From JAAYAE01 sp963678395 (GTDB lineage: Bacteria > Bacillota > Negativicutes > Acidaminococcales > Acidaminococcaceae), in contig OY782827.1 of assembly GCA_963678395.1 (NCBI GenBank), forward strand, positions 1,860,001 to 1,924,000: 64,000 bases of DNA, written 5' to 3'. The notes beneath the pieces are model-generated. The model was not told the origin of the DNA. It searched no databases and was given only the letters and a program-made list of their open reading frames with translations. A program made the translations under genes and the position numbers. Every line of letters starts with the position of its first letter. Positions within the stretch are counted from its first letter, which is position 1. Shown piece after piece: positions 8,355 through 17,761 of the stretch.

Positions 8355-8812
8355 TAAGCTTCACCACCCACTCCATTTTCTCGTGCGGCGACTTCGGCCT
8401 CCAATTGAGCTTTGGATACGAATCTGGTCTTAATAGGTAACTTATGACCTGCAAGACGCATAGCTTCCTTGGCAATTTCTTCAGTAACGCCGTTCATTTC
8501 GAACATAACGCGACCTGGTTTAACAACTGCCACCCAATATTCTGGAGAACCTTTACCACTACCCATACGGGTCTCAGCCGGTTTTGCTGTAATAGGCTTA
8601 TCCGGGAAAATCTGAATCCATACTTGACCGCCACGTTTAATGTAACGAGTCATTGCAATACGAGCTGCCTCAATTTGGCGATTAGTAATCCACGCCGGTT
8701 CTAAAGCAACCAAACCAAAATCGCCGTGAGTAATTCTATTACCACGCATAGCACGACCTGTCATACGGCCTCTATGTTGTTTGCGATGTTTTACTCTCTT
8801 AGGTAGTAACAT
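8354..8812 (-). CDS. rplP: 50S ribosomal protein L16
   Basis: 50S protein near the A site. The 152-residue product has MLLPKRVKHRKQHRGRMTGRA, the GRVMFEMNGVTEEIAKEAMR segment and LPIKTRFV. The C-terminus is a little longer than the common 144 aa form. Start overlaps the rpsC stop by one base. Confidence 0.97.
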   Translation of the reverse strand: MLLPKRVKHRKQHRGRMTGRAMRGNRITHGDFGLVALEPAWITNRQIEAARIAMTRYIKRGGQVWIQIFPDKPITAKPAETRMGSGKGSPEYWVAVVKPGRVMFEMNGVTEEIAKEAMRLAGHKLPIKTRFVSKAQLEAEVAARENGVGGEA

Positions 8813-9492
8813 TATTTTGCGCCCCCTTCTTGCATTTTTGGAGCAGCTTTAGCTACTTCTTTGCCTTCAGGAAGAACTTCACCTTTATAAATCCATACCT
8901 TTACACCAATACGACCATAAGTTGTATGAGCTTCAGCAGTACCATAATCTATATCGGCACGTAAAGTATGTAGAGGAATACTTCCTTCACGATAGGTTTC
9001 GCTACGAGCGATTTCAGCTCCGCCCAAACGACCGCCTACTTGAACTTTGATTCCTTTCGCACCCATACGCATTGTACGACCAACACACTGTTTCATTGCA
9101 CGACGGAAAGCTATACGGCGTTCCAATTGAGATGCAATGTTTTCAGCAACCAAAGTTGCATTCATATCAGGTGTTTTGATTTCAACAATATTGATATCAA
9201 TATTGCTATCAGTCATTTTCTTCAAATCGCCTTTGAGTAATTCTATATTACTGCCTTGACGACCTATAACCATACCAGGTTTAGCGGTATAAATAGAAAT
9301 ACGAGTTTTTTGAGAAGCTCTTTCAATCTGTACACGTGCAATTCCTGATAAGAACAATTTCTCTTTAATGAATTCACGAATTTTAATATCTTCTAACAAA
9401 AATTTTTCATAGTCTTTGTCGGCAAACCATTTGGAATCCCAATCTTTGATAATGCCTATTCTAAGACCATGTGGATTAACTTTTTGACCCAC
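8812..9492 (-). CDS. rpsC: 30S ribosomal protein S3
   Basis: 30S head protein at the mRNA entry channel. 226 residues with an N-terminal MGQKVNPHGLRIGIIKDWDS, a KH domain (PGMVIGRQGSNIELL) and the C-terminal domain (GRLGGAEIARSE, GRIGVKVWIYKGE). The tail, rich in Glu, Ala and Lys, is normal for the family. Confidence 0.97.
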   Translation of the reverse strand: MGQKVNPHGLRIGIIKDWDSKWFADKDYEKFLLEDIKIREFIKEKLFLSGIARVQIERASQKTRISIYTAKPGMVIGRQGSNIELLKGDLKKMTDSNIDINIVEIKTPDMNATLVAENIASQLERRIAFRRAMKQCVGRTMRMGAKGIKVQVGGRLGGAEIARSETYREGSIPLHTLRADIDYGTAEAHTTYGRIGVKVWIYKGEVLPEGKEVAKAAPKMQEGGAK

Positions 9493-9518
9493 TATTGTTT
9501 CCCTCCTTTACCAGGATA

Positions 9519-9854
9519 TTATTTTTCTGCTACCGCTATCGTTACATGGCTAGAACGTTTTAAAATTTTAAACGCCTGTCCACGAGAGCGGGGATGAATT
9601 CTTTTCAATGTAGGACCTTGATCCACACAAGCACTGGATACAATTAAGTTATCTACATTCATGTCAAAATTATGTTCAGCATTCGCAACTGCAGAGTGCA
9701 ACACTTTCTCAATAACCTCAGAACCGACCTTTGGGGTATGTTTGAGGATCGCGAATGCTTCACCCACAGATTTACCGCGAATGATATCAATTACGATGCG
9801 CAATTTGCGTGGTGCTATGCGAACATATCTGGCAATAGCTTTTGATTCTTCCAT
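9519..9854 (-). CDS. rplV: 50S ribosomal protein L22
   Basis: Protein lining the exit tunnel. The start ATG gives MEESKAIARYVRIAPRKLR; a GTG seven codons upstream lies before the GGAAAGGGGGC ribosome-binding site and is rejected. The signature SACVDQGPTLKRIHPRSRGQAFKI is present. About 111 residues. Confidence 0.95.
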   Translation of the reverse strand: MEESKAIARYVRIAPRKLRIVIDIIRGKSVGEAFAILKHTPKVGSEVIEKVLHSAVANAEHNFDMNVDNLIVSSACVDQGPTLKRIHPRSRGQAFKILKRSSHVTIAVAEK

Positions 9855-9877
9855 CGTTTTTAGCCCCCTTTCCACTA

Positions 9878-10162
9878 TTATTTAGCTGCGGCTACTGCTG
9901 TACTCTTATCTCCATGACCTCTAAACAAACGAGTAGGAGCAAACTCTCCTAATTTATGACCTACCATATCTTCAGTGATATATACAGGCACATGCTTACG
10001 TCCATCATGCACAGCTATTGTATGCTCTAGAAAATCGGGAAGAATAGTAGAGCTGCGAGACCAAGTTTTCACAACTTTTTTCTCATTTACAGCATTAAGT
10101 GCATCTATTTTTTTTGTAAGACTTGCATGGACATATGGTCCTTTTTTTATTGATCTGGACAC
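9878..10162 (-). CDS. rpsS: 30S ribosomal protein S19
   Basis: 30S head protein that with S13 contacts the A-site region. 94 residues: MSRSIKKGPYVHASLTKKID, the TWSRSSTILPDFLEHTIAVH motif and HKLGEFAPTRLFRGH. Lies between rplB and rplV as expected. Confidence 0.97.
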   Translation of the reverse strand: MSRSIKKGPYVHASLTKKIDALNAVNEKKVVKTWSRSSTILPDFLEHTIAVHDGRKHVPVYITEDMVGHKLGEFAPTRLFRGHGDKSTAVAAAK

Positions 10163-10189
10163 TATGTATGCCTCCTTTCTCTAATTCTG

Positions 10190-11020
10190 TTATTTCGTTC
10201 TACGTTTTAAAATAAGCTTAGAAGAAGCTTGTTTTTTAACACGGGTACGAGTACCGAAAGCACTCTTGCCCCAAGGAGTAACCGGACGCTTACGACCAAC
10301 TGGAGAATGACCCTCACCACCACCATGTGGATGATCGTTAGGATTCATTACTACGCCGCGATTTGCAGGGCGAATACCCAACCAACGAGAACGACCAGCT
10401 TTACCAATAGTAATATTTTCATGGTCTATATTGCCAACTTGCCCTATGGTAGCACGACAATTAATATGTATTTTGCGAATTTCGCCGGAAGGCATACGCA
10501 ATAAAGCATAGTCTCCTTCTTTAGCCATTAATTGAGCAGCCGCACCTGCGCTACGCATTAACTGACCACCCTTACCAATTTTCATTTCCACATTATGTAT
10601 CATAGTACCAAGTGGAATATTAACTAAAGGTAAGCAATTACCAACCTTTATATCAGCTTCGGGACCACTTACTATTACATCACCAACTTGCAAACCAAGA
10701 GGAGCAAGTATATAACGTTTCTCGCCATCAGCGTAATTCAACAATGCGATATTAGCACTACGGTTTGGATCATACTCAATAGTGGCAACTTTTGCCGGTA
10801 TGTTGTCCTTGTTACGTTTGAAGTCGATAATGCGGTATTGTCTTTTGTGTCCACCGCCTTGATGACGAACTGTCATTTTACCAGTATTATTACGGCCGGC
10901 ATGCTGTTGTAGTTTATCTACAAGAGGGCGATGCGGCTTGTCTGTTGTAATCTCTTCGAAGGTAGAAACTGTCATACTACGTCTCGAAGGAGAATACGGA
11001 TTAAAGCTTTTTATAGCCAT
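10190..11020 (-). CDS. rplB: 50S ribosomal protein L2
   Basis: Primary 23S rRNA binder required for subunit joining and peptidyl transfer. 276 residues. It begins MAIKSFNPYSPSRRSMTVST, with RHQGGGHKRQYRIIDFKR centrally and the C-terminal GVVMNPNDHPHGGGEGHSP containing the functionally important histidine near residue 230. Confidence 0.97.
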   Translation of the reverse strand: MAIKSFNPYSPSRRSMTVSTFEEITTDKPHRPLVDKLQQHAGRNNTGKMTVRHQGGGHKRQYRIIDFKRNKDNIPAKVATIEYDPNRSANIALLNYADGEKRYILAPLGLQVGDVIVSGPEADIKVGNCLPLVNIPLGTMIHNVEMKIGKGGQLMRSAGAAAQLMAKEGDYALLRMPSGEIRKIHINCRATIGQVGNIDHENITIGKAGRSRWLGIRPANRGVVMNPNDHPHGGGEGHSPVGRKRPVTPWGKSAFGTRTRVKKQASSKLILKRRTK

Positions 11021-11042
11021 TTTTTTACCTCCTTAATGCGAA

Positions 11043-11333
11043 TTACATTCCTTCGAAAACTGGGATTGTATTGCCTTCGGCAAGTTTTACAATCGCTTTC
11101 TTGTAATCGGAACGCTTGCCTATAGATTTGCCCATGCGCTTGGTTTTGCCAAATACACGGATAGTGTTTACACTAATAACCTTTACTTTGAAAATCGCTT
11201 CAACTGCTTGGCGTATTTCCACTTTATTAGCCCCAAGAGCTACTTGAAAGGTATATTTATTATCTTGCATCATGGCGGAAGTTTTTTCCGTAACGATTGG
11301 TTTTACTAATATATCACGAGGATTAGCAGCCAT
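11043..11333 (-). CDS. rplW: 50S ribosomal protein L23
   Basis: Exit-tunnel protein that docks trigger factor and SRP. 96 residues with DILVKPIVTEKTSAMMQDNK, VKVISVNTIRVFGKTKRMG and the basic GKRSDYKKAIVKL. The start overlaps the rplD stop by one base. Confidence 0.96.
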   Translation of the reverse strand: MAANPRDILVKPIVTEKTSAMMQDNKYTFQVALGANKVEIRQAVEAIFKVKVISVNTIRVFGKTKRMGKSIGKRSDYKKAIVKLAEGNTIPVFEGM

Positions 11334-11962
11334 TATGCGAGCACCTCCTCAATCTTTGCTACAGCATCTTTAGCCAATAGCACTTTGTCATTATGAAGAA
11401 TATCAAAAACATTCAAACATGCATTAGAAAGGGCTTTTACCTTAGGAATGTTGCGGGAAGATTTTTCCACATTTTCATTCGCACCGTCTGTGATAATAAG
11501 AGCTTTCTTTTCAGCAGATTCAAATCCTTTTAACATTTCAATAACATTTTTTGTCTTAATTTCGTCAAATTTCAAACCATCAACTATAATCAGCTCACCA
11601 GCTGCCACCTTTGATGATAATGCACAACGAATGGCCAAACGACGAGCCTTACGTGGCATTGCTTTCGCATGGCTACGTGGAGAAGGACCAAAAACGGTAC
11701 CACCACCAACCCATATTGGGGAACGAGTAGACCCACTACGAGCACGGCCTGTCCCTTTTTGCTTCCAAGGCTTAAGACCACCACCGCGAACTAGTCCGCG
11801 AGTTTTAGTAGCATGAGTACCTTGACGCTCATTAGCTTGTTGCATAACAACTGCTTGATGCACAACAGCTTCATTCATTTCCACGCCAAATACGTAATCC
11901 ATTAATTCTATTTCTTCTCCGGTTTTCTTACCGGTCATATCGTATACTGATAACTTCGGCAT
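11333..11962 (-). CDS. rplD: 50S ribosomal protein L4
   Basis: Tunnel-constriction protein; in E. coli also a repressor of the S10 operon. 209 residues with the extended loop QGTHATKTRGLVRGGGLKPW followed by KGTGRARSGSTRSPIWVGGG, and the C-terminal globular domain. Co-directional with rplC and rplW. Confidence 0.97.
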   Translation of the reverse strand: MPKLSVYDMTGKKTGEEIELMDYVFGVEMNEAVVHQAVVMQQANERQGTHATKTRGLVRGGGLKPWKQKGTGRARSGSTRSPIWVGGGTVFGPSPRSHAKAMPRKARRLAIRCALSSKVAAGELIIVDGLKFDEIKTKNVIEMLKGFESAEKKALIITDGANENVEKSSRNIPKVKALSNACLNVFDILHNDKVLLAKDAVAKIEEVLA

Positions 11963-11992
11963 TTAAACGCCCTCCTTTCTTTCTCTTGTATC

Positions 11993-12649
11993 TTATTTAG
12001 TTGCTTTCACAACATTAGGTTTTATGGTTTCTTTTAAGATTACAAAAGATCCCACAGCTCCTGGAATGGAGCCACTAACTAAAATAAGATTGCGGTCCAA
12101 ATCAACTTTAGCAATAGTTAAACGTTGCACCGTTACATTAGCTCCACCCATGCGGCCCGGTAATTTCTTACCTTTGATAACTCTACCGCCAGGACCGGAA
12201 TGCATTGGTCCATTAGAACCAGGTTCACGATGAGACTTAGAACCATGTGCCATTGGTCCGCAAGCGAAATTATGACGTTTAATAGTACCAGCAAAACCTT
12301 TACCACGAGAAACGCCCGTAGCATCAATCATTTCTCCTGCAGTGAAAAGATCAGCTGCGATTTTCTGTCCAACTGTATATTCAGAAGGAGCAGGCAAGCG
12401 CAATTCTCTGATAAACTTAACCGGAGTTACGCCGGCTTTATCAAAGTGGCCTTTCATTGGTTTATTCATATGTTTTTCTTTTAAATCGCCAAATCCAAGT
12501 TGAACAGCATTATATCCATCTGTCTCTTCGGTTTTATTTTGAATTACTATGCAAGGGCCGGCTTCCACAACAGTTACCGGAATCATCCTACCATCAGCTT
12601 CAAAAATTTGGGTCATACCTAATTTTTTGCCTAAGATTCCTTTAGCCAT
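11993..12649 (-). CDS. rplC: 50S ribosomal protein L3
   Basis: 50S assembly initiator. 218 residues starting MAKGILGKKLGMTQIF, with the diagnostic GFAGTIKRHNFACGPMAHGS and HSGPGGRVIKGKKLPGRMGG. Follows rpsJ by 12 nt at the head of the S10 cluster. Confidence 0.97.
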   Translation of the reverse strand: MAKGILGKKLGMTQIFEADGRMIPVTVVEAGPCIVIQNKTEETDGYNAVQLGFGDLKEKHMNKPMKGHFDKAGVTPVKFIRELRLPAPSEYTVGQKIAADLFTAGEMIDATGVSRGKGFAGTIKRHNFACGPMAHGSKSHREPGSNGPMHSGPGGRVIKGKKLPGRMGGANVTVQRLTIAKVDLDRNLILVSGSIPGAVGSFVILKETIKPNVVKATK

Positions 12650-12661
12650 TATCGCACCTCC

Positions 12662-12973
12662 TTACGCTTTTATCTCGATATCTACGCCAGCAGGAAGATC
12701 TAAACGCGTTAAAGCGTCAATAGTCTTTGCCGTTGGCTCCAAAATGTCAACAAGTCTCTTATGTGTGCGCATTTCAAATTGCTCACGAGAATCTTTGTTT
12801 ACATGTGGAGAACGTAGTATCGTATAAATATTTTTTTCTGTAGGAAGTGGAATGGGACCGGAAACTTGAGCACCGGTACGTTTCGCAGTTTCTACAATCT
12901 TTGCTGCACTTTGATCAAGTGCTTTATAATCATATGCTTTTAAGCGTATTCTAATCTTCTGACTTTTTGCCAT
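12662..12973 (-). CDS. rpsJ: 30S ribosomal protein S10 / NusE
   Basis: 30S head protein that is also the antitermination factor NusE. The chosen ATG gives MAKSQKIRIRLKAYDYKALD, directly behind TTAGGAGGAAGTTAACA; 14 further in-frame codons upstream precede that site. The signature SGPIPLPTEKNIYTILRSPH and C-terminal LPAGVDIEIKA are present. First gene after tuf1 and its terminator, so it probably has its own promoter in 12974-13094, though I saw no convincing -35/-10 pair there. Confidence 0.96.
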   Translation of the reverse strand: MAKSQKIRIRLKAYDYKALDQSAAKIVETAKRTGAQVSGPIPLPTEKNIYTILRSPHVNKDSREQFEMRTHKRLVDILEPTAKTIDALTRLDLPAGVDIEIKA

Positions 12974-13094
12974 TGTTAACTTCCTCCTAATCGTCACGTT
13001 TCTAAGAACGGACATACTCCGTGAAAATCTCCCTGTCGTTAGCAGGCAAGCAACCTCTCACTTCATCGCAAGACCATACAAATAAACATAATAA

Positions 13095-13120
13095 GATGAG
13101 GGGTCTTTTAACCCCTCATC
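13095..13120 (-). terminator. Rho-independent terminator after tuf1
   Basis: A perfect 10-bp stem (13095-13104 with 13111-13120, arms GATGAGGGGT/ACCCCTCATC) with a 6-nt loop lies 11 nt beyond the tuf1 stop. In the minus sense it is followed by TTATTATGTTTATTTG, a U-rich but interrupted tail. It separates the str operon from the S10 operon, perhaps only partly. Confidence 0.8.
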
Positions 13121-13131
13121 TGGGCTTAAAA

Positions 13132-14322
13132 TTATTTCTCTTCTATTGCTGTAACAACGCCAGCACCAACAGTGTGGCCGCCTTCACGAATAGCGAAACG
13201 CAAACCTGGCTCAATAGCAATCGGGGTAATTAATTCTATATCCATAGTTACATTATCTCCTGGCATTACCATTTCTGTGCCTTCAGAAAGATGAGCAACT
13301 CCGGTTACATCTGTTGTGCGGAAGTAGAATTGTGGGCGATAACCATTGAAAAATGGTGTATGACGTCCGCCTTCTTCTTTAGTCAAGATATATACTTCGC
13401 CTTTGAATTTGGTGTGCGGGTGAATTGTTCCCGGTTTTGCCAAAACTTGACCACGTTCGATCTCAGTTCTTTCAACACCGCGCAACAAGCAGCCTACGTT
13501 ATCACCTGCTAGAGCTTCATCCAAAGATTTGCGGAACATTTCCAAACCAGTTGCAACTGTTTGTTTCTTTGTATCACTCATGCCAACTATCTCTACAGTA
13601 TCGCCGACTTTAACAAGTCCACGCTCTACACGGCCGGTAGCTACTGTGCCACGACCTGTGATAGTGAAAACATCCTCGACAGGCATCAAGAAAGGCTTGT
13701 CGGTTGCGCGCTCAGGTACTGGGATATAACTGTCTACTGCATCCATTAATTCCAAAATCTTTGCTTCGTAAACTGGGTCACCTTCCAAAGCTTTCAATGC
13801 GGAACCTACGATAACCGGAATGTCATCGCCCGGGTAGTCATAGCTGGAAAGTAATTCTCTTACTTCCATTTCTACCAACTCAATCAATTCAGGATCGTCT
13901 ACCATATCAGCTTTGTTTAGGAATACTACCATTGCCGGTACGCCAACTTGACGAGCCAAAAGAATGTGTTCACGTGTTTGAGGCATCGGGCCGTCAGCTG
14001 CGCTTACAACCAAAATTGCTCCGTCCATTTGTGCTGCGCCTGTAATCATGTTCTTTACATAGTCAGCATGGCCCGGGCAGTCAACATGTGCATAATGGCG
14101 GGTTTTTGTTTCGTATTCAACGTGAGAGGTATTAATGGTAATACCACGTTCTCTTTCTTCCGGAGCCTTATCTATCATGTTGTAATCCATGAATTTGCCT
14201 CCGCCTTGCGCAGACAACACTTTAGTTATGGCTGCTGTCAAAGTAGTCTTGCCATGATCAACGTGACCGATGGTTCCAATGTTAGCATGGGGTTTGGTTC
14301 TTTCAAATTTTTGTTTAGCCAT
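13132..14322 (-). CDS. tuf: Elongation factor Tu, copy 1
   Basis: GTPase delivering aminoacyl-tRNA to the ribosome. 396 residues with G1 GHVDHGKTT, G3 DCPGH, G4 NKAD and G5 SALK. It follows fusA by 30 nt, ending the str operon. A second copy at 29758-30948 appears to differ by one base, giving Val80 here and Ile80 there. Identity covers the reading frame and about 13 nt of the ribosome-binding site, then stops at the termination codon, the expected footprint of gene conversion. Confidence 0.97.
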   Translation of the reverse strand: MAKQKFERTKPHANIGTIGHVDHGKTTLTAAITKVLSAQGGGKFMDYNMIDKAPEERERGITINTSHVEYETKTRHYAHVDCPGHADYVKNMITGAAQMDGAILVVSAADGPMPQTREHILLARQVGVPAMVVFLNKADMVDDPELIELVEMEVRELLSSYDYPGDDIPVIVGSALKALEGDPVYEAKILELMDAVDSYIPVPERATDKPFLMPVEDVFTITGRGTVATGRVERGLVKVGDTVEIVGMSDTKKQTVATGLEMFRKSLDEALAGDNVGCLLRGVERTEIERGQVLAKPGTIHPHTKFKGEVYILTKEEGGRHTPFFNGYRPQFYFRTTDVTGVAHLSEGTEMVMPGDNVTMDIELITPIAIEPGLRFAIREGGHTVGAGVVTAIEEK

Positions 14323-14352
14323 TTTAATTTCCTCCTAAATTATTCATTTACT

Positions 14353-16437
14353 TTATTCTTGTGTCCCTTTTGCTTTCGCAATTATTGCCTCAGCAATATT
14401 TTTCGGAATATCTTCATAGTGATCAACTTCCATAGAGTAGTTACCGCGACCTTGAGTCTTAGAACGAAGGTCAGTTGAATAACCAAACATTTCAGAAAGA
14501 GGAACAAAAGCATTTATTACTTGAGCACCATTTCTGGCTTCCATGCCTTCAATACGTCCACGACGTGAATTCAAATCGCCGATAACATCACCCATGTATT
14601 CTTCAGGAACAACTACTTCAACTTTCATATACGGTTCCAAAATTGTTGGATTTGCTTTTAATGCGCCAGCTTTGAAACCCATAGAACCTGCAATTTTAAA
14701 GGCCATTTCTGAAGAGTCAACCTCGTGATAAGAGCCGTCATAAACGGTAACTCCGATATCAACCATAGGGAATCCGGAAAGTACGCCATTTTCCATTGCT
14801 TCTTTAACACCGGCCTCAACCGGTCCGATATATTCTTTAGGAATAGAACCACCAACAGTCTTATTGGTGAATTTAAACCCTTCGCCAGGTTCCAGAGGCG
14901 TTAACTCCAACCAGCAATGGCCATATTGACCTTTACCACCGGATTGACGCACAAATTTACCTTCAGATTTAACGGTTTTACGAATAGTCTCACGGTAAGC
15001 AACTTGAGGGTTACCAACTGTACAACCAACTTTGAATTCACGAAGAAGTCTATCTACAATTATATCCAAATGCAACTCACCCATACCGGAAATAATAGTT
15101 TGTGAGGATTCCGGATCTGTATGAACACGGAAAGTAGGGTCTTCTTCTGCTAGCTTTTGTAAAGCAACGCCCATTTTTTCTTGGTCAGCTTTAGTTTTAG
15201 GTTCAACTGCTACCGAAATAACAGGATCAGGGAAAACCATTGATTCCAAAATTATAGGGTATTTTTCATCACAAAGAGTATCACCTGTAGTAGTATCTTT
15301 CAAACCAACAGCAGCCGCAATGTCACCACTGTAAGCTTCACCAATTTCTACTCTATGGTTAGCATGCATTCTCAGAATACGGCCGATACGTTCTCTCTTG
15401 CCCTTTGTTGAGTTATAAACATAAGAGCCAGCGGTCAAAACACCGGAATAAACTCTGAAAAATGCTAATCTACCAACAAAAGGATCGGTGGCAATCTTGA
15501 ATGCCAATGCGGAAAAAGGAAGCTCATCACTAGATGCGCGTTCATCTTCTGCGCCTGTATCAGGATTAATACCTTTAATCGGTGGAATATCAGTTGGAGC
15601 AGGCATATAAGCGACGACTGCATCAAGCAAAGGTTGCACGCCTTTATTCTTATAAGAAGAACCGCAACAAACAGGACACATTTTGCAAGCAATTGTTTGC
15701 GTACGAATACCACGATTTATTTCATCTTCAGTAAGGTCTTCACCTTCCAAATATTTCATCATTAATTCATCATCGCTCTCAGCAACCGCTTCAAGCACTT
15801 TTTGACGATATTCTTGAGCTTTTTCTAACATATCTGCAGGAATCTCAACGAATTCTTCATCTTTTCCTAGTTGATCTCCGTAAACAATCCCACGCATCTT
15901 TATTAAATCAATCATACCAACAAACGTATCTTCAAACCCAATAGGAATTTGAATGGGCACAGCATTGGCATTTAAACGTTTTTTCATCATGTCAACTACA
16001 TTGTAGAAATCTGCACCTGTAATATCCATTTTGTTTACGTATGCCATACGTGGTACATTATATTTATCGGCTTGACGCCAAACTGTTTCTGACTGAGGTT
16101 CAACACCGCCCTTTGCACAAAAAACTGCAACAGAACCATCAAGTACGCGCAATGATCTTTCAACCTCTACTGTGAAGTCAACGTGACCAGGCGTGTCTAT
16201 AATGTTAATTGTGTGTCCCAACCAATGGCAAGTAGTAGCTGCGGAGGTGATAGTAATACCACGTTCCTGCTCTTGAACCATCCAGTCCATAGTCGCCCCA
16301 CCATCGTGAACTTCTCCTATCTTATGAGTCTTACCGGTATAAAACAGGATACGCTCGGTGGTAGTGGTCTTCCCAGCATCAATATGTGCCATAATACCTA
16401 TATTTCTTGTTCTTTCTAAGGGAAACTCTCTGGCCAC
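14353..16437 (-). CDS. fusA: Elongation factor G
   Basis: Translocation GTPase. 694 residues with G1 AHIDAGKTT near residue 17, G3 DTPGH, G4 NKMD, domain II (GRLAFFRVYSGVLTAGSYVY) and domains III-V (GMGELHLDIIVDRL; NSRRGRIEGME). Order rpsL-rpsG-fusA-tuf is the standard str operon. Motifs are complete, so it is probably fully functional. Confidence 0.98.
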   Translation of the reverse strand: MAREFPLERTRNIGIMAHIDAGKTTTTERILFYTGKTHKIGEVHDGGATMDWMVQEQERGITITSAATTCHWLGHTINIIDTPGHVDFTVEVERSLRVLDGSVAVFCAKGGVEPQSETVWRQADKYNVPRMAYVNKMDITGADFYNVVDMMKKRLNANAVPIQIPIGFEDTFVGMIDLIKMRGIVYGDQLGKDEEFVEIPADMLEKAQEYRQKVLEAVAESDDELMMKYLEGEDLTEDEINRGIRTQTIACKMCPVCCGSSYKNKGVQPLLDAVVAYMPAPTDIPPIKGINPDTGAEDERASSDELPFSALAFKIATDPFVGRLAFFRVYSGVLTAGSYVYNSTKGKRERIGRILRMHANHRVEIGEAYSGDIAAAVGLKDTTTGDTLCDEKYPIILESMVFPDPVISVAVEPKTKADQEKMGVALQKLAEEDPTFRVHTDPESSQTIISGMGELHLDIIVDRLLREFKVGCTVGNPQVAYRETIRKTVKSEGKFVRQSGGKGQYGHCWLELTPLEPGEGFKFTNKTVGGSIPKEYIGPVEAGVKEAMENGVLSGFPMVDIGVTVYDGSYHEVDSSEMAFKIAGSMGFKAGALKANPTILEPYMKVEVVVPEEYMGDVIGDLNSRRGRIEGMEARNGAQVINAFVPLSEMFGYSTDLRSKTQGRGNYSMEVDHYEDIPKNIAEAIIAKAKGTQE

Positions 16438-16464
16438 TAATTACTCCTCCTTCATATTCTGGTT

Positions 16465-16935
16465 CTACCAGCGATAGTGTGCAAAAGCCTTATTCGCTTC
16501 TGCCATTTTATGTGTATCTTCACGTTTCTTAACGGCGGCACCGGTGCTGTTAGCAGCATCCATAATTTCACCAGCTACGCGTTCGCACATAGTTTTTTCA
16601 CCACGCAAGCGTGAGTAGTTGACCAACCAGCGAATACCCAAGGTGGTTTTACGATCAGCTCTTACCTCGATAGGCACTTGATAATTAGCACCACCAACAC
16701 GGCGAGCACGCACTTCCAAAATAGGCATTACATTTTTCATAGCAACATCGAATACTTCCAAAGGCTCTTTGCCTGTTTTCGAACGGACAAGATCGAAAGC
16801 ATCATATACTATGCGTTCCGCAACACCCTTTTTGCCGTCAAGCATAATTTTATTAATAAATCTAGTTAATAATTTTGAGCCGTACACCGGATCCGGTAGT
16901 ACATCTCTTTTAGTCACAGGACCTTTTCTTGGCAT
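16465..16935 (-). CDS. rpsG: 30S ribosomal protein S7
   Basis: Nucleates the 30S head and contacts E-site tRNA. The ATG giving MPRKGPVTKRDVLPDPVYGS follows AAGGAGGAAGACAC; nine further in-frame codons upstream contain this ribosome-binding site and are rejected. The signature KPLEVFDVAMKN-like segment and C-terminal HKMAEANKAFAHYRW are present. 156 residues. Confidence 0.97.
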   Translation of the reverse strand: MPRKGPVTKRDVLPDPVYGSKLLTRFINKIMLDGKKGVAERIVYDAFDLVRSKTGKEPLEVFDVAMKNVMPILEVRARRVGGANYQVPIEVRADRKTTLGIRWLVNYSRLRGEKTMCERVAGEIMDAANSTGAAVKKREDTHKMAEANKAFAHYRW

Positions 16936-16981
16936 GTGTCTTCCTCCTTCGTTAAATATCAATCCATAGTGTTTATGCTAA

Positions 16982-17356
16982 TTATTTCTTTGCACGTTTA
17001 GCTCCGTATTTAGAACGGGACTGGTTGCGGTTAGCAACTCCTGCAGCATCAAGCGCACCACGAATGATATGATAACGAACACCCGGAAGATCTTTTACTC
17101 TTCCTCCTCTAATAAGAACAACACTATGTTCTTGTAGATTGTGGCCGATACCTGGAATATACGCTGTAACTTCAATTCCGTTTGTTAAACGAACACGAGC
17201 AACCTTACGCAAGGCAGAGTTAGGTTTCTTAGGAGTTGTTGTATAAACTCTTGTACAAACGCCACGCTTTTGGGGTGAATTTTTCAACGCCGGAGCTGTG
17301 GATTTTTGACTAAGTACCTCTCTACCTTTACGAACTAATTGATTAATTGTAGGCAT
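16982..17356 (-). CDS. rpsL: 30S ribosomal protein S12
   Basis: Decoding-centre protein. 124 residues beginning MPTINQLVRKGREVL, with the conserved CTRVYTTTPKKPNSALRKVA and GRVKDLPGVRYHIIRG loops. Lys at the positions linked to streptomycin resistance (PKKPNSALRK and GGRVKDLPG) is the common sensitive state. Preceded by the eL8-like gene in the str operon. Confidence 0.97.
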   Translation of the reverse strand: MPTINQLVRKGREVLSQKSTAPALKNSPQKRGVCTRVYTTTPKKPNSALRKVARVRLTNGIEVTAYIPGIGHNLQEHSVVLIRGGRVKDLPGVRYHIIRGALDAAGVANRNQSRSKYGAKRAKK

Positions 17357-17436
17357 ATCGGCACCTCCTTCCCAAATAATTAGATTTAATGATTATAAAA
17401 ACCCTTCTACATAAAATATATGTATTAAGGATTCCA

Positions 17437-17688
17437 TCAATCGTTGAGTATCGCAGCTGCTGCTGCGCCAACATGAATTCCACAAGCTTTCCCCAGGTCT
17501 TGCATAGAAAAGCTCTTTTCACAAGGGACATTTTTTTGCAGACAATTTTTCTCCAGTGAAGCAATAACATGCTCGTCGGCATCCACAGCAATCAAAACCA
17601 TCTTTGCCTTGCTGTTGGCAATTGCTTTTTGTGTTTGTTTTACGCCAACCACAGTTCTGGCGCCGTTCTTCAATAATTCAAGAAACAT
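17437..17688 (-). CDS. ybxF: eL8/L7Ae-family K-turn RNA-binding protein (YbxF-like)
   Basis: An 83-residue L7Ae-family protein: GARTVVGVKQTQKAIANSKA near the N-terminus, then KMVLIAVDADEHVI and the C-terminal ACGIHVGAAAAAIL. Bacterial members bind kink-turn RNA; their physiological role is unsettled. It is the first gene behind the strong promoter at 17733-17761 and lies 80 nt upstream of rpsL, the position of B. subtilis ybxF. Start ATG follows GGAGGTGTTGAA. Confidence 0.88.
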   Translation of the reverse strand: MFLELLKNGARTVVGVKQTQKAIANSKAKMVLIAVDADEHVIASLEKNCLQKNVPCEKSFSMQDLGKACGIHVGAAAAAILND

Positions 17689-17732
17689 TTCAACACCTCC
17701 AAAAAGACATACCTATTCCGAGATACTTGAGT

Positions 17733-17761
17733 ATTGTAACATTCCATACAAAGAGTGTCAA
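17733..17761 (-). promoter_or_regulatory. Sigma-A promoter of the str operon
   Basis: In the minus sense TTGACA (17756-17761) is followed by a 17-nt spacer and TACAAT (17733-17738), a near-consensus promoter about 45 nt before the eL8-like start. It should drive ybxF-rpsL-rpsG-fusA-tuf. Confidence 0.85.

Noticed and set aside
13948..14478. 176-codon plus-strand frame over tuf1, repeated at 30574-30990 over tuf2
   Set aside because: The repeat exists because tuf is duplicated; the frames are antisense to EF-Tu with no translation signals.
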